Positions 16,760 through 27,524 of a DNA stretch of 47,104 bases are shown here, piece by piece; the stretch's first letter is position 1, and every line of letters begins with the position of its first letter. The position numbers were made by a program, and so were the translations under genes. The stretch is taken from positions 1 through 47,104 of the forward strand of contig NZ_MZGV01000034.1 of the NCBI RefSeq assembly GCF_002029235.1, written 5' to 3'. The notes under the pieces are model-generated. The model had not been told where the DNA came from and made no database searches. It saw only the letters and a program-made list of their open reading frames with translations. Origin of the DNA: Clostridium oryzae (lineage in GTDB: Bacteria > Bacillota > Clostridia > Clostridiales > Clostridiaceae).

Positions 16760-19213
16760 ATGAAGAAGAACAAGAAAATTCTTTCACTTATTATGTCTGT
16801 TATGATGATTTCTCTATTGACATCTATAGGTAAGACCACCGTTGTAAAAGCTTCTGAAGTATCTGCTGCCGAAACTAGCACCTTTGCAAAAGGTGCGGAT
16901 ACAAGCTGGCTGCCGCAGATGGAAGCTAGTGGTTTTGTTTTTAAAAATGATAAGGGAGATCAAGAAGACTGCCTACAGATTCTAAAGAAGCATGGGATTA
17001 ATTCAATAAGGTTAAGAACCTGGGTCAATCCGTCAAACGATCGCACAAATGGCCACTGCAGCACTAAAGAGACTGTTACTATGGCTGTTAGGGCAAAACA
17101 GATGGGTTTTAGGATAATGTTAGATTTTCATTACAGTGATACATGGGCAGACCCAAGCCATCAGGATATTCCAGAAGCCTGGAAAAATGATACGCTGGAA
17201 CAAATGAAAACTCATTTGTATAATTACACCTATGATGTTATGACAAAGCTAAAGGATGCAGGCGTTACTCCAGAGTGGGTACAGGTAGGAAACGAAATCA
17301 ATTCAGGGATGCTGCTTCCAATGGGAAGCACCACAAAACCGGACAATCTAGTACAGCTTATTAATTCCGGCTATGATGCTGTTAAGGCTGTAAGCCCTAC
17401 TTCTAAGGTTATACTTCAGAGAGCAAATGGATATGAAAATGCTAATTTTAGAAATTTCTTTGATGCTCTTAAGAAGTATGGTACTAAATACGACGTAATA
17501 GGTGTTTCATATTATCCTAGCGTGGATTATACTTCTACAATCGATGAGCTTGGAGATAACCTTAAGGACATGGCAGCAAGGTATGGTAAGGAAGTAATGG
17601 TAGTAGAGGTTGGCGCTGATTGTTCCGAGGATGAAGTAAACGTTCACAACATGCTGGTGGCTGTGCAGAATAAAGTGCTAGCAGTTCCTGACAACAAGGG
17701 ACTAGGAGTGTTTTACTGGGAGCCAGAAGGAGCAAAAAGCTGGAGCGGATATAGCATGTCTGCTTGGAACGGCTATGATGGAAAAGCTAATGATGGACAG
17801 CCGACAAAGGCCTTAGATGCATTTTTACCAGGAGAAGCAGAATTAAATCCATATCCCGTAACGGAAATATCTTTTGATAAGAAAAAAGTTTCTGTAGAAG
17901 TTGGAAATACATTAACTTTAAAGGCATCACTAACACCATCAAATTCCACTTACAAGGGTATTATTTTTTCATCCTCGAAAGAAAGTGTAGCAAAGATAAA
18001 TTCATCCACTGGAATAGTAACGGGCATTGCACCGGGTACAGCTACTATAACTGCAACTAGCTATGATCAGCATAAAACTGCAGTTTGCAAGGTTACCGTT
18101 ACTAAAAGCAGCAATCTTATCAAAAATCCAGGTTTTGAATTAGATGAAGATAATTGGACAGTAGCAGGAAATAGTTCTTCAGTAACCTTTGAAAATGATG
18201 CACATACAGGCAATAAAGCACTTCATTACTATAATGGAGACTTTAAAGCTTCTCAGACGATAACAGGTTTAAAAAATGGTTTCTATAGATTAACTGCATG
18301 GGCTTCTGGCGGTGGCGGAGAAAAGACTTCAGAGATTTTTGCAGTTAATGGAGCAAAAAAAAGATCTGCAGTTGCTTTTACTAATACGGGTTGGAATATA
18401 TGGAACAAGTACACAATCAACAACGTAGAAGTAAAGAATGGAAAATTGACTGTCGGTGTAAAAGTTCAGATGAGCAGCAGCGGCGGCCAGTGGGGAAACA
18501 TAGATGATTTTGTTTTAACTAAGAATAATAGTACTTCGTTGAAGGATTTAAAGGTAAACGGAACAACAGTTAATGGGTTTGATCCTGAGGTAACCAGTTA
18601 TAATGTAACTTTGCCAGCAGAAACAACTAAAGTGCCTAAGATAAAAGCAGCAGTAGTTGATTCATCTGCTAAAGTGGTTGTAAAACCAGCAAAGGCTTTG
18701 CCAGGAAAAGCAACTGTTACAGTAAAAGCTGGTTCTAAAAGAAAGGTTTATGTAATCAACTTTAACGTTGAAAAAAGCAATCCTGTTAAGAATGCTGGCT
18801 TTGAAGCAGGTTTTGATAACTGGACAATTTCTGATACAGATGCTGAGAATATAAGCAAGGATGTATATTCAGGCTCAAAAGCATTAGGTTACTGGAAAGC
18901 ATCAGCATATAAGCTTACGGTTTCACAAAAAATAACCGGATTAAAAAATGGGGTATATACATTATCGGCATGGTCGCAAGGAGCTGCAGAAAGCTGCACT
19001 AATCAGATATTTGCTGTAGATTCAAAGGGAAAACCATTAACTGCAGATATTAAAAATACTGGCTGGGCAGTTTGGTCTCAGGTAAAGATCATAAATATAG
19101 TGGTAACAGATGGAACTTTGACAATTGGTTCATATTTAGATGCTCCAGCAGGATATTGGGGATCTTATGACGATTTTGAATTGACGCAGACAAGTACAAA
19201 CATTTCAAATTAA
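16760..19213 (+). CDS. Secreted modular GH53 endo-beta-1,4-galactanase
   Basis: An 817-residue exported enzyme that should cut beta-1,4-galactan of pectin side chains (arabinogalactan type I). Signal peptide about 1-32; GH53 catalytic domain about 40-355 with the acid/base Glu179 in VQVGNEINSGML and the nucleophile Glu283 in VMVVEVG; a Big2 immunoglobulin-like domain (about 368-452); a galactose-binding-like module (about 453-590) similar in style to CBM61; a cadherin-like sandwich (about 592-672); and a second copy of the binding module (about 675-812). The two modules share NPGFE/NAGFE starts, TITGLKNG/KITGLKNG and a W-G-x-x-DDF end. The ATG follows AGGGGGA. No galactose transport genes are adjacent. 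Confidence 0.94.
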   Translation: MKKNKKILSLIMSVMMISLLTSIGKTTVVKASEVSAAETSTFAKGADTSWLPQMEASGFVFKNDKGDQEDCLQILKKHGINSIRLRTWVNPSNDRTNGHCSTKETVTMAVRAKQMGFRIMLDFHYSDTWADPSHQDIPEAWKNDTLEQMKTHLYNYTYDVMTKLKDAGVTPEWVQVGNEINSGMLLPMGSTTKPDNLVQLINSGYDAVKAVSPTSKVILQRANGYENANFRNFFDALKKYGTKYDVIGVSYYPSVDYTSTIDELGDNLKDMAARYGKEVMVVEVGADCSEDEVNVHNMLVAVQNKVLAVPDNKGLGVFYWEPEGAKSWSGYSMSAWNGYDGKANDGQPTKALDAFLPGEAELNPYPVTEISFDKKKVSVEVGNTLTLKASLTPSNSTYKGIIFSSSKESVAKINSSTGIVTGIAPGTATITATSYDQHKTAVCKVTVTKSSNLIKNPGFELDEDNWTVAGNSSSVTFENDAHTGNKALHYYNGDFKASQTITGLKNGFYRLTAWASGGGGEKTSEIFAVNGAKKRSAVAFTNTGWNIWNKYTINNVEVKNGKLTVGVKVQMSSSGGQWGNIDDFVLTKNNSTSLKDLKVNGTTVNGFDPEVTSYNVTLPAETTKVPKIKAAVVDSSAKVVVKPAKALPGKATVTVKAGSKRKVYVINFNVEKSNPVKNAGFEAGFDNWTISDTDAENISKDVYSGSKALGYWKASAYKLTVSQKITGLKNGVYTLSAWSQGAAESCTNQIFAVDSKGKPLTADIKNTGWAVWSQVKIINIVVTDGTLTIGSYLDAPAGYWGSYDDFELTQTSTNISN

Positions 19214-19223
19214 ATGAATTAAA

Positions 19224-19255
19224 GACGTAGGTTGATCGAAATGTCAACCTACTTC
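19224..19255 (+). terminator. Hairpin after the galactanase gene
   Basis: GTAGGTTGA pairs with TCAACCTAC; with flanks the stem is 12 bp (19224-19235 with 19244-19255, one mismatch). It lies 10 bases after the stop, but no clear T tract follows. Confidence 0.5.
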
Positions 19256-19339
19256 GGCATTTATGTTCTTCTGATGCCGGTAATATTCAAGCATAATGTG
19301 CTTATATCAATATTATAACTCGAAGGAACTTTTGCATAA

Positions 19340-19382
19340 AACCCCCCTGAGCTAATTAAATGAATATCAGCTCAGGGGGGTT
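19340..19382 (-). terminator. Terminator of the PTS gene
   Basis: A perfect 14-bp GC-rich stem (19340-19353 with 19369-19382) built on CCCCCCTGAGCT. On the minus strand it is followed by TTTT. It starts 3 bases after the PTS stop codon. Confidence 0.88.
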
Positions 19383-19384
19383 AA

Positions 19385-21383
<1,999 letters not shown>

Positions 21384-21409
21384 TATTTAAACTCTATATA
21401 CTAGATAAT

Positions 21410-21437
21410 AATATATCATAAGGATAAACGCTGTCAA
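21410..21437 (-). promoter_or_regulatory. Promoter of the PTS gene
   Basis: Minus strand TTGACA (21432-21437) with TATATT 16 bases downstream (21410-21415), or TATTAT at 18. Transcription would start about 20 bases before the RAT, as expected for this switch. Confidence 0.6.
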
Positions 21438-21537
21438 CATTAATTCTGTAAAAGCGCTATTATGTACAGATATTTTCCTTTGCTTGATAAAGGCGAGTTT
21501 GGAGATAGGCGGCAGCAGTCATTTTTAATCAGAAAAG

Positions 21538-22866
21538 TTATAGTTCCTTGTTATGCAGCCAGTTTTTTATATATTCTTCCTTAGTAAGTTTAGGAGGATT
21601 CTCTTTTATGATTTTATCTGCTAAAATTCCGCCATCTGCTAGTAGGTCATAGACTGTCATAGCGATTGCCTTTGCAGGAATTATATAGGCGAGTTCCTCA
21701 TCTGCAATTTCAAAATCTGCTCCGTGAACATTGCCTTTAAAACCACTAAAACCAAATTGTATCGTAGGTTTTATTGCAGCTAAGTCGCCTATATCTCCAG
21801 AAGCCATAGATTTTTTCCCGTCAATCACATTATCTGGACCTATTAGGGTTGTCATGTTATTTTTCAAAACATTTGAGAGAGAAGTACACTGAGCAAATGG
21901 TAGATAGCCTATAGTATTCTCAATTACACATTTGCCTCCTACGGCATAAGCACCAGCTTTGAAAGCTCTGTCAACTTTTGAGTTTGCATCTAATATGGAT
22001 TCCCACCTAGCACCACGCACATATGCTTCTATAACAACTTTCTCAGGCACAGAATTAGTGCTTTGACCGCCTTCTTTTATTATTCCGTGGACTCTTATAT
22101 TATCTTCATCTAGAAAGGTTTCTCTCTGTGCATTTACGGCAGAAAGTCCAATAACAGCTGCATTTAATGCGTTTATTCCAAGATGAGGTGCTGCACCAGC
22201 ATGAGAGGCTTTACCGTAATAGGTTATATTTTTGAGAATAAAACCATTAAGTGACGAATTTACATCTGCCATTGGAGTTGGTATACCTCCCATAGTATGG
22301 CAGGAGATAACAAGGTCTATATCATCAAAAATTCCATTTGCAATCATATCTTGTTTACCAGACATATATCTGATTTTATTTTCTTTTATTAAGTTTTTTC
22401 TGTAATTAAGATTGATAAATTCTTCTGCTGGAGTCCCTATTAGTGTTACTTTAGCATCTATTTTATCCAAAAGACCGCTATTTTTTAATGCTTTCATTAC
22501 TCCCAGCATTATGGCAAGCTGATTGGAATGTCCGCAGGCATGAGCTGCATGCATATCATTAGAAGAATATTTATGGCCATAAGTTGGAATAGCATCTAGT
22601 TCGGCAATTAGTCCGATATTGATTTTTTTACCTGTGCCCAGTGAAGCTTTAAAACCTGTTATTGAAAGGCTTTCTTCAATATCTATGCCAATGCCTTTTA
22701 AATAGTCACAAGCAATTTTGGAGGTATTGAATTCTTTAAATCCAAGTTCAGGATTTTGAAAGATTGTGTTACCTACATTTATTATTTCGTTTCGTATATT
22801 ATCTAATATTTCACATAATAAAGCTTTTATTTTAACCACCTCTAAATTTTTAGTTACAAATATCAC
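21538..22866 (-). CDS. M20-family amidohydrolase/peptidase
   Basis: A zinc-dependent amidohydrolase of the M20D/AbgB-like type, up to 442 residues. Visible are FQNPELGFKEF, the metal-ligand region AELDAIPTYGHKY, HACGHSNQLA, GTPAEEF with the catalytic Glu, VISCHTMGG, and the dimerisation-domain entry GKASHAGAAPHLGINALNA. It should cleave an N-acyl amino acid or an amide; the substrate is unknown. The start is uncertain. The frame opens at a GTG (22866) with no ribosome site, while the strong AGAGGTGG lies inside the frame, followed by AAA ATA AAA GCT with no usual start in range. It lies 91 bases after the nucleoside hydrolase gene, separated from it by a terminator hairpin, so it may be only partly coupled to that operon. 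Confidence 0.85.
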   Translation of the reverse strand: MIFVTKNLEVVKIKALLCEILDNIRNEIINVGNTIFQNPELGFKEFNTSKIACDYLKGIGIDIEESLSITGFKASLGTGKKINIGLIAELDAIPTYGHKYSSNDMHAAHACGHSNQLAIMLGVMKALKNSGLLDKIDAKVTLIGTPAEEFINLNYRKNLIKENKIRYMSGKQDMIANGIFDDIDLVISCHTMGGIPTPMADVNSSLNGFILKNITYYGKASHAGAAPHLGINALNAAVIGLSAVNAQRETFLDEDNIRVHGIIKEGGQSTNSVPEKVVIEAYVRGARWESILDANSKVDRAFKAGAYAVGGKCVIENTIGYLPFAQCTSLSNVLKNNMTTLIGPDNVIDGKKSMASGDIGDLAAIKPTIQFGFSGFKGNVHGADFEIADEELAYIIPAKAIAMTVYDLLADGGILADKIIKENPPKLTKEEYIKNWLHNKEL

Positions 22867-22901
22867 TGGCTGAATTATGATAAAAAATTCATAACCATAA
22901 A

Positions 22902-22951
22902 AGGTGAATGCTCTAAGATATATCGTTATATATCTTAAAAGACATTCACCT
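22902..22951 (-). terminator. Terminator of the nucleoside operon
   Basis: An outer stem AGGTGAATG/CATTCACCT (22902-22910 with 22943-22951) and an inner stem TAAGATATA/TATATCTTA. On the minus strand TTTT follows. It ends the main operon after the nucleoside hydrolase and before the M20 gene. Confidence 0.75.
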
Positions 22952-22957
22952 GTTTGA

Positions 22958-23899
22958 TTAACTGTTGCATTCTGTATCTAGAATGTCTAAAGCATTGAAT
23001 ATCATATTAACAAAGGCTTCTCTATCTAGATCAAGAAGTACATTGGCATTAAGTCTGCCTTCAGGAAGCTTTCTTCTGTCTGCAACAGTCATTCCTCTAG
23101 TTACAGTTCCTGTAGTTTCAATATCTATATGATACTTCTTAGCTGTAAAAATATCAGGATTCAACAAGTATGCAATGGCACAAGGGTCGTGAAGAGCACT
23201 TCCTTTATCGTATCCGAACTTCCTACTGAATATTGAATAAAAATCCAGCAAGTCATTTACAAAAGCTGACACTTTACCCTTACCTTTTAATCTTTTAAAC
23301 TCAGTGTAATACATTTGAGCTTTATTTGTAACATCCAAACCGCTCATTACTATCGGAATACCTGAATCAAATACTATTTTGGCTGCTTCAGGATCTACAT
23401 AAATATTAAACTCAGCGGCAGCTGTTTTATTTCCTTCATTTATTCCACCACCCATAAGAGAAATAAGTTCTACCTTTTCTTTTACCTCTGGGAAAGTGGA
23501 AAATAACATAGCTATGTTTGTTAAAGGTCCTATGGCGATTAAAGTAATCTTCTCGCTGGCTTCAGTTATTATATCTTTCATAAACTCTACTGCACCTTTG
23601 GCAATTGGCTTAAATTTAATGTCAGAAAGGTTATGTCCGTCCATGCCAGTTCCACCATGAGCCTCCTCGCCTGTAACAAGCGGGCATACCAAAGGAGATT
23701 TTGCACCCTTAGCTACTTTTATATCCTTATCTACAAGTGTAAGCAGCTTAAGCAGATTATCTGTTATTTTATCAACATTATGATTTCCGCCAACGGTAGT
23801 TATTCCTTCTATTTTAAATTTGTCTGGATGAGCTAATGCAAGTAAAATTGCGATTGCATCATCATGTCCTGGGTCACAATCAATAATAATTCTCCTCAC
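22958..23899 (-). CDS. Ribonucleoside hydrolase (IunH/Rih family)
   Basis: A 313-residue enzyme that splits the N-glycosidic bond of a nucleoside to ribose and free base. It has the calcium-binding aspartate motif DCDPGHDDA, the strand VGGNHNVDK, IAIGPLTNIA, LMGGG near the middle, FNIYVDPEAA, and a C-terminal HDPCAIAYL that supplies further active-site residues. The frame extends to a GTG at 23908, but that codon overlaps AGGAG; a GTG at 23899 sits 8 bases after AGGAG and is the better start. The reading frame practically abuts the preceding permease gene, so translation is coupled. It is the last gene of the nucleoside operon and fits the ribokinase at the operon's head. Confidence 0.93.
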   Translation of the reverse strand: MRRIIIDCDPGHDDAIAILLALAHPDKFKIEGITTVGGNHNVDKITDNLLKLLTLVDKDIKVAKGAKSPLVCPLVTGEEAHGGTGMDGHNLSDIKFKPIAKGAVEFMKDIITEASEKITLIAIGPLTNIAMLFSTFPEVKEKVELISLMGGGINEGNKTAAAEFNIYVDPEAAKIVFDSGIPIVMSGLDVTNKAQMYYTEFKRLKGKGKVSAFVNDLLDFYSIFSRKFGYDKGSALHDPCAIAYLLNPDIFTAKKYHIDIETTGTVTRGMTVADRRKLPEGRLNANVLLDLDREAFVNMIFNALDILDTECNS

Positions 23900-23904
23900 A
23901 TTTA

Positions 23905-24825
23905 TCACTCCTGAATTTTTTTCTTATTAGTTTCTTTTATTGCATAGAACATAAGTCCGATAATAGTAGCTATATATGGAACCGTTGAAACAAGTTGCTC
24001 TGGAACCTTAAGTACCTGGAGCGTGTTAGCTAGTGCATCCGCAGCACCAAATAGTAAAGAGGCTAGTGCAGTTCCGAGGGTCGTACCTCTTCCAACGGCT
24101 TCTGCTGCTAAGGCAATCCAGCCTCTTCCGGCAGTCATATTTCTTGAGAACCAAGAAACGTATCCCATAGACATATAAGCTCCGCCAAGTCCAGCTAAAA
24201 GGCCGCTTAAGATTATTGCTATATATTGTACTTTCATCACACTGATACCAACAGATTGTGCTGCATTAGGATTTTCGCCTACCGATCTTATTCTTAAGCC
24301 TAAAGAGGTTTTCTTCAATAGGTAATAGATGGCTATAACTGAAAGTATCGAAACATACGTGAGTATATTGTGCCCTGATATAATTTTGCCTACAACTGGT
24401 ATTTGATCGATTAATGGCAGTTTCAGAGAAGGAACTACTTTACTTGGAAGTGAAGCTGAGGTTCCTTTATCATGGGTGAACAAGTATAATAAGAAGACTG
24501 ATCCGCCATCTGCAAAAAGATTTACTGCGATTCCTCCCAGTATTACATCTGTCTTAAAGTGAAGAGTAAAATACCCGAGTATTCCGGCTATTACCATTCC
24601 TGTAATCATTGCAGACAGCAGTCCTATAATTACACTATGGGAATATGCACTTCCAAGAACACCTGCAAGAGCTGAAAACAGCATTATTCCTTCAAGTCCT
24701 ATATTAACGATACCCGCTCTGTCGGAAATAAGTGCTCCAAGAGCTGCAAATAGTATAGGAGTCGTTACCCTTAAAATAGAGAAACCAAAGTTAGTTGTAA
24801 ATATCGAATTGAATAAACTATGCAT
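23905..24825 (-). CDS. Nucleoside ABC transporter permease, second subunit
   Basis: A 306-residue inner-membrane protein with about 8-10 hydrophobic helices in the branched-chain/ribose-type permease fold. It has the conserved GIVNIGLEGIMLF at the first core helices and GLRIRSVGENPNAAQSVGISV in the cytoplasmic coupling loop. It pairs with the 349-residue permease encoded just upstream, whose stop it overlaps by 8 bases. Together with the BMP lipoprotein and the double ATPase it matches the YufN-YufO-YufP-YufQ and RnsABCD type of nucleoside importer. Confidence 0.93.
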   Translation of the reverse strand: MHSLFNSIFTTNFGFSILRVTTPILFAALGALISDRAGIVNIGLEGIMLFSALAGVLGSAYSHSVIIGLLSAMITGMVIAGILGYFTLHFKTDVILGGIAVNLFADGGSVFLLYLFTHDKGTSASLPSKVVPSLKLPLIDQIPVVGKIISGHNILTYVSILSVIAIYYLLKKTSLGLRIRSVGENPNAAQSVGISVMKVQYIAIILSGLLAGLGGAYMSMGYVSWFSRNMTAGRGWIALAAEAVGRGTTLGTALASLLFGAADALANTLQVLKVPEQLVSTVPYIATIIGLMFYAIKETNKKKIQE

Positions 24826-25867
24826 TTTTCTTAGCCTCCTTAAGTAACGATTTTTCCTTCCAATACTTTAAGAATTTTTCTGCTGATATCAGCAGGATTA
24901 TTATAGCCTGTATAATAGAAATCATTTCTGCTGGCACATCAGATGTTCTTGACATTAGGTCTGCACCGGTTCTTATGTATGCAATAAAAATTGCAGAACC
25001 TATGACAGATACAGGATTGTTTTTAGCTAACATTGCGATTAATGCTCCGTCAAAGCCATATCCAGGCAAGGTTATCCATTCAAATCTATGGTGCATTCCA
25101 AGAACTTCTACAGATCCTCCCATGCCGGCAATAAGTCCAGCTAAAACGTGCACATAAACAATTACTTTTGCAGTTTTTATTCCCGAATACTCTGCAAATT
25201 TTCTATTGATTCCAGTCATTCTTAGCTCATATCCCCATTTAGTCTTGTAAAGGAAATAGTGAGTTAGTAAAACCATAATAAGAACAATTATAAAACCAAC
25301 GTGAACTCTTGTTCCAGGTATAATTCGTACAAGTCTCGCAGTATCCTTAAACTCAACTGAGCAATTTGACAATGCATTAGGATCTCTAAGCTGATAGGTT
25401 AATATATACAAGCCAACGCCAAGCAGAATGTTATTAAACATAAGAGAAGTAACTAATTCACTGGCATTCCATTTTGCTTTAAGTATTCCAGGTATTGCAG
25501 AGATCAATCCGCCTGCTAAGGTACCTGCGGCTATTGCGAAAAGTGGGTGAATTATTGAATTTGTCTTCCAGTATATAGCTATGATTGCAGCTATAATACC
25601 TGAAAAATAAAATATTCCTTCCGCACCCATATTAAAAAGTCTGGTTTTAAATAGTAATGCCATTGACAAGCCAGCAAACATAAGAGGTATCGAAAGTTCA
25701 ATAACATTTCCCATATGGCTTTTAGATGTTAATGGCCCTAATAAGAATGCCTTCAATGCTTCAGCTGGCTCTTTACTTACTAAAAGTATTACTATAAATG
25801 CGATGATAAGCGCTATACCTACAGAAATCAGCGTTCTGATAATTTCAAACTTGCTTTCCTTATTCAT
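24818..25867 (-). CDS. Nucleoside ABC transporter permease, first subunit
   Basis: A 349-residue membrane protein with a first helix at about 12-30, the conserved LFNMGAEGIFYFSG core, and the coupling loop YELRMTGINRKFAEYSGI. It is longer than its partner, as usual for the YufP-type subunit. The reading frame overlaps the ATPase gene by 8 bases (ATGAATAA) and the next permease by 8 bases, which indicates tight translational coupling. It forms the membrane channel with the second permease. Confidence 0.93.
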   Translation of the reverse strand: MNKESKFEIIRTLISVGIALIIAFIVILLVSKEPAEALKAFLLGPLTSKSHMGNVIELSIPLMFAGLSMALLFKTRLFNMGAEGIFYFSGIIAAIIAIYWKTNSIIHPLFAIAAGTLAGGLISAIPGILKAKWNASELVTSLMFNNILLGVGLYILTYQLRDPNALSNCSVEFKDTARLVRIIPGTRVHVGFIIVLIMVLLTHYFLYKTKWGYELRMTGINRKFAEYSGIKTAKVIVYVHVLAGLIAGMGGSVEVLGMHHRFEWITLPGYGFDGALIAMLAKNNPVSVIGSAIFIAYIRTGADLMSRTSDVPAEMISIIQAIIILLISAEKFLKYWKEKSLLKEAKKNA

Positions 25868-27416
25868 ACATAGCCCTCCTTAGTTCAGATTCTGAATGCT
25901 TCTTTAATCCCAACATGCAAAGTCCCAGTTCTTCTTCTGTGATTTTAGAAGGGTTTTCAAAATATGCGACAATTTCTCCTTCGTACATAACTATCAGACT
26001 GTCACTTAGTTCCATAACCTCATTTAGGTCTGCTGACACTAACAAAATTGCTGTTTTATTCTTTCTCATTTCAAGAAGCTTTTCATGTATAAAGTGAGCT
26101 GCGCCTATATCTACTCCTCTGGTTGGCTGCTCTGCAATCAAAAGTTTAGGAGAGGTTGAGCATTCTCTTGCTACAATAACCTTCTGCATATTACCTCCTG
26201 AAAGCATTCCTATCTTCTGTCCTATGCCGGAGCATTTTACTTTAAACTCTTCAACAAGCCTGCTGGCAAGAGAAGTTATTTTTTTATTTTCTAAAAATAT
26301 GCCTTTAGAACTTATTTCTGTTTTATCGTAAATGTTGGAAATAACATTATCGGCTATGCTTGCATCACCAGCCATTCCTTCAGTTATTCTATCTTCAGGT
26401 ACATATGAAAGTCCTGTGTTTCTTATGTCCTTAATACTTTTCTTATTTATTTGAGTCCCATTTATTTCAACAGCTCCATCGCTAACTGACATACTTCCGG
26501 TAATAGCTTTGATAAGCTGTGTTTGTCCATTTCCTTCAACACCTGCAATTCCTAGTATTTGACCCTGTCGTACCGAAAAATTAATATTTTTAAAGATATA
26601 TTTATCTTGATAATTTTTATAGGCTAAATTTTTTACTTTAAGTACAGCATCACCATATTGGCTGTCTCCTTTATCATATTTCAGTACTATATCTCTTCCT
26701 ACCATAAGTTTTGATATTTGTTGTTCTGTTACATCTTTTGTATAAAAAACGCCTTCAGTTTTTCCGCTTCGCATAATTGTAATTCTATCGCTTATTGCTT
26801 TTACTTCTTTCAATTTATGTGAAATGAATACTATGGTGTGTCCTTCTTCTTTTAGTTTCTTTAGCTGAACGAAAAGTTCATCAGTTTCTTGAGGGGTAAG
26901 AACTGCGGTCGGTTCGTCAAGTATTAATATCTTAGCGCCTCTAATTAGTGCTTTTAATATTTCAACCTTCTGCTTCATAGCTACAGTTAAATCTTCTACT
27001 CTCATCTCAGCATTTACAGAAAGGTTATACTTTTTTGACAATTCTTCTGTCATCTGTACTGCTTTTTTATAATCGATTGATAATCCTTTATGAGGTTCTA
27101 TTCCTAATATAATGTTTTCTGCTACAGTAAAAGATGGCACAAGCATAAAATGTTGATGAACCATTCCTATACCTTTTTTTATTGCTTCGTCAGGTGTATG
27201 CAAAACTACCTTGTCTCCATTTAAGCAAATAAAGCCTTCACTTGGCTGCTCTATGCCGAAAAGCATTTTCATCAGTGTTGACTTTCCTGCACCATTTTCT
27301 CCAACTACAGCATGTATTTCTCCTTCATACAGCGAAAAGTTCACATTTCTGTTAGCTACAACACCATCTGTATAAATCTTAGTTATATTGTTCATTACCA
27401 ACAATTCTTGCTGCAT
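25860..27416 (-). CDS. Nucleoside ABC transporter ATP-binding protein, double domain
   Basis: A 518-residue protein with two fused ATPase domains. The first has Walker A GENGAGKST and Walker B LILDEPTAVLT. The second has a degenerate Walker A (GVEGNGQTQL), signature LSGGNMQK and Walker B LIAEQPTRGVD. Unequal halves of this kind are usual in the ribose/nucleoside importer family. The start is the ATG at 27416 behind GGAGG; a longer frame reaches back into the intergenic hairpin and is rejected. It powers uptake through the two permeases and is separated from the BMP gene by 108 bases that contain a hairpin. Confidence 0.95.
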   Translation of the reverse strand: MQQELLVMNNITKIYTDGVVANRNVNFSLYEGEIHAVVGENGAGKSTLMKMLFGIEQPSEGFICLNGDKVVLHTPDEAIKKGIGMVHQHFMLVPSFTVAENIILGIEPHKGLSIDYKKAVQMTEELSKKYNLSVNAEMRVEDLTVAMKQKVEILKALIRGAKILILDEPTAVLTPQETDELFVQLKKLKEEGHTIVFISHKLKEVKAISDRITIMRSGKTEGVFYTKDVTEQQISKLMVGRDIVLKYDKGDSQYGDAVLKVKNLAYKNYQDKYIFKNINFSVRQGQILGIAGVEGNGQTQLIKAITGSMSVSDGAVEINGTQINKKSIKDIRNTGLSYVPEDRITEGMAGDASIADNVISNIYDKTEISSKGIFLENKKITSLASRLVEEFKVKCSGIGQKIGMLSGGNMQKVIVARECSTSPKLLIAEQPTRGVDIGAAHFIHEKLLEMRKNKTAILLVSADLNEVMELSDSLIVMYEGEIVAYFENPSKITEEELGLCMLGLKKHSESELRRAMYE

Positions 27417-27461
27417 AAAATTACCTCCATCAATAGTAATAAATGCCCATATAATATATAA

Positions 27462-27494
27462 ATGGAGATCCCTGCTTTGAGCAGGAATTTCCAT
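27462..27494 (-). terminator. Attenuating hairpin between the BMP and ATPase genes
   Basis: Arms at 27462-27475 and 27481-27494 with a 5-base loop form an imperfect 14-bp stem (two mismatches on the minus strand). No strong T run follows. It may trim or partly stop transcripts so that the binding lipoprotein is made in excess over the membrane components. Confidence 0.5.
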
Positions 27495-27524
27495 CTATAC
27501 AAGCTATTAATCTAATTATTTCTG

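Noticed and set aside
21447..21462. A catabolite-response (cre) site upstream of the PTS promoter (TGTAAAAGCGCT...)
   Set aside because: One extra base breaks the consensus spacing, and the right half does not match; too weak to list.
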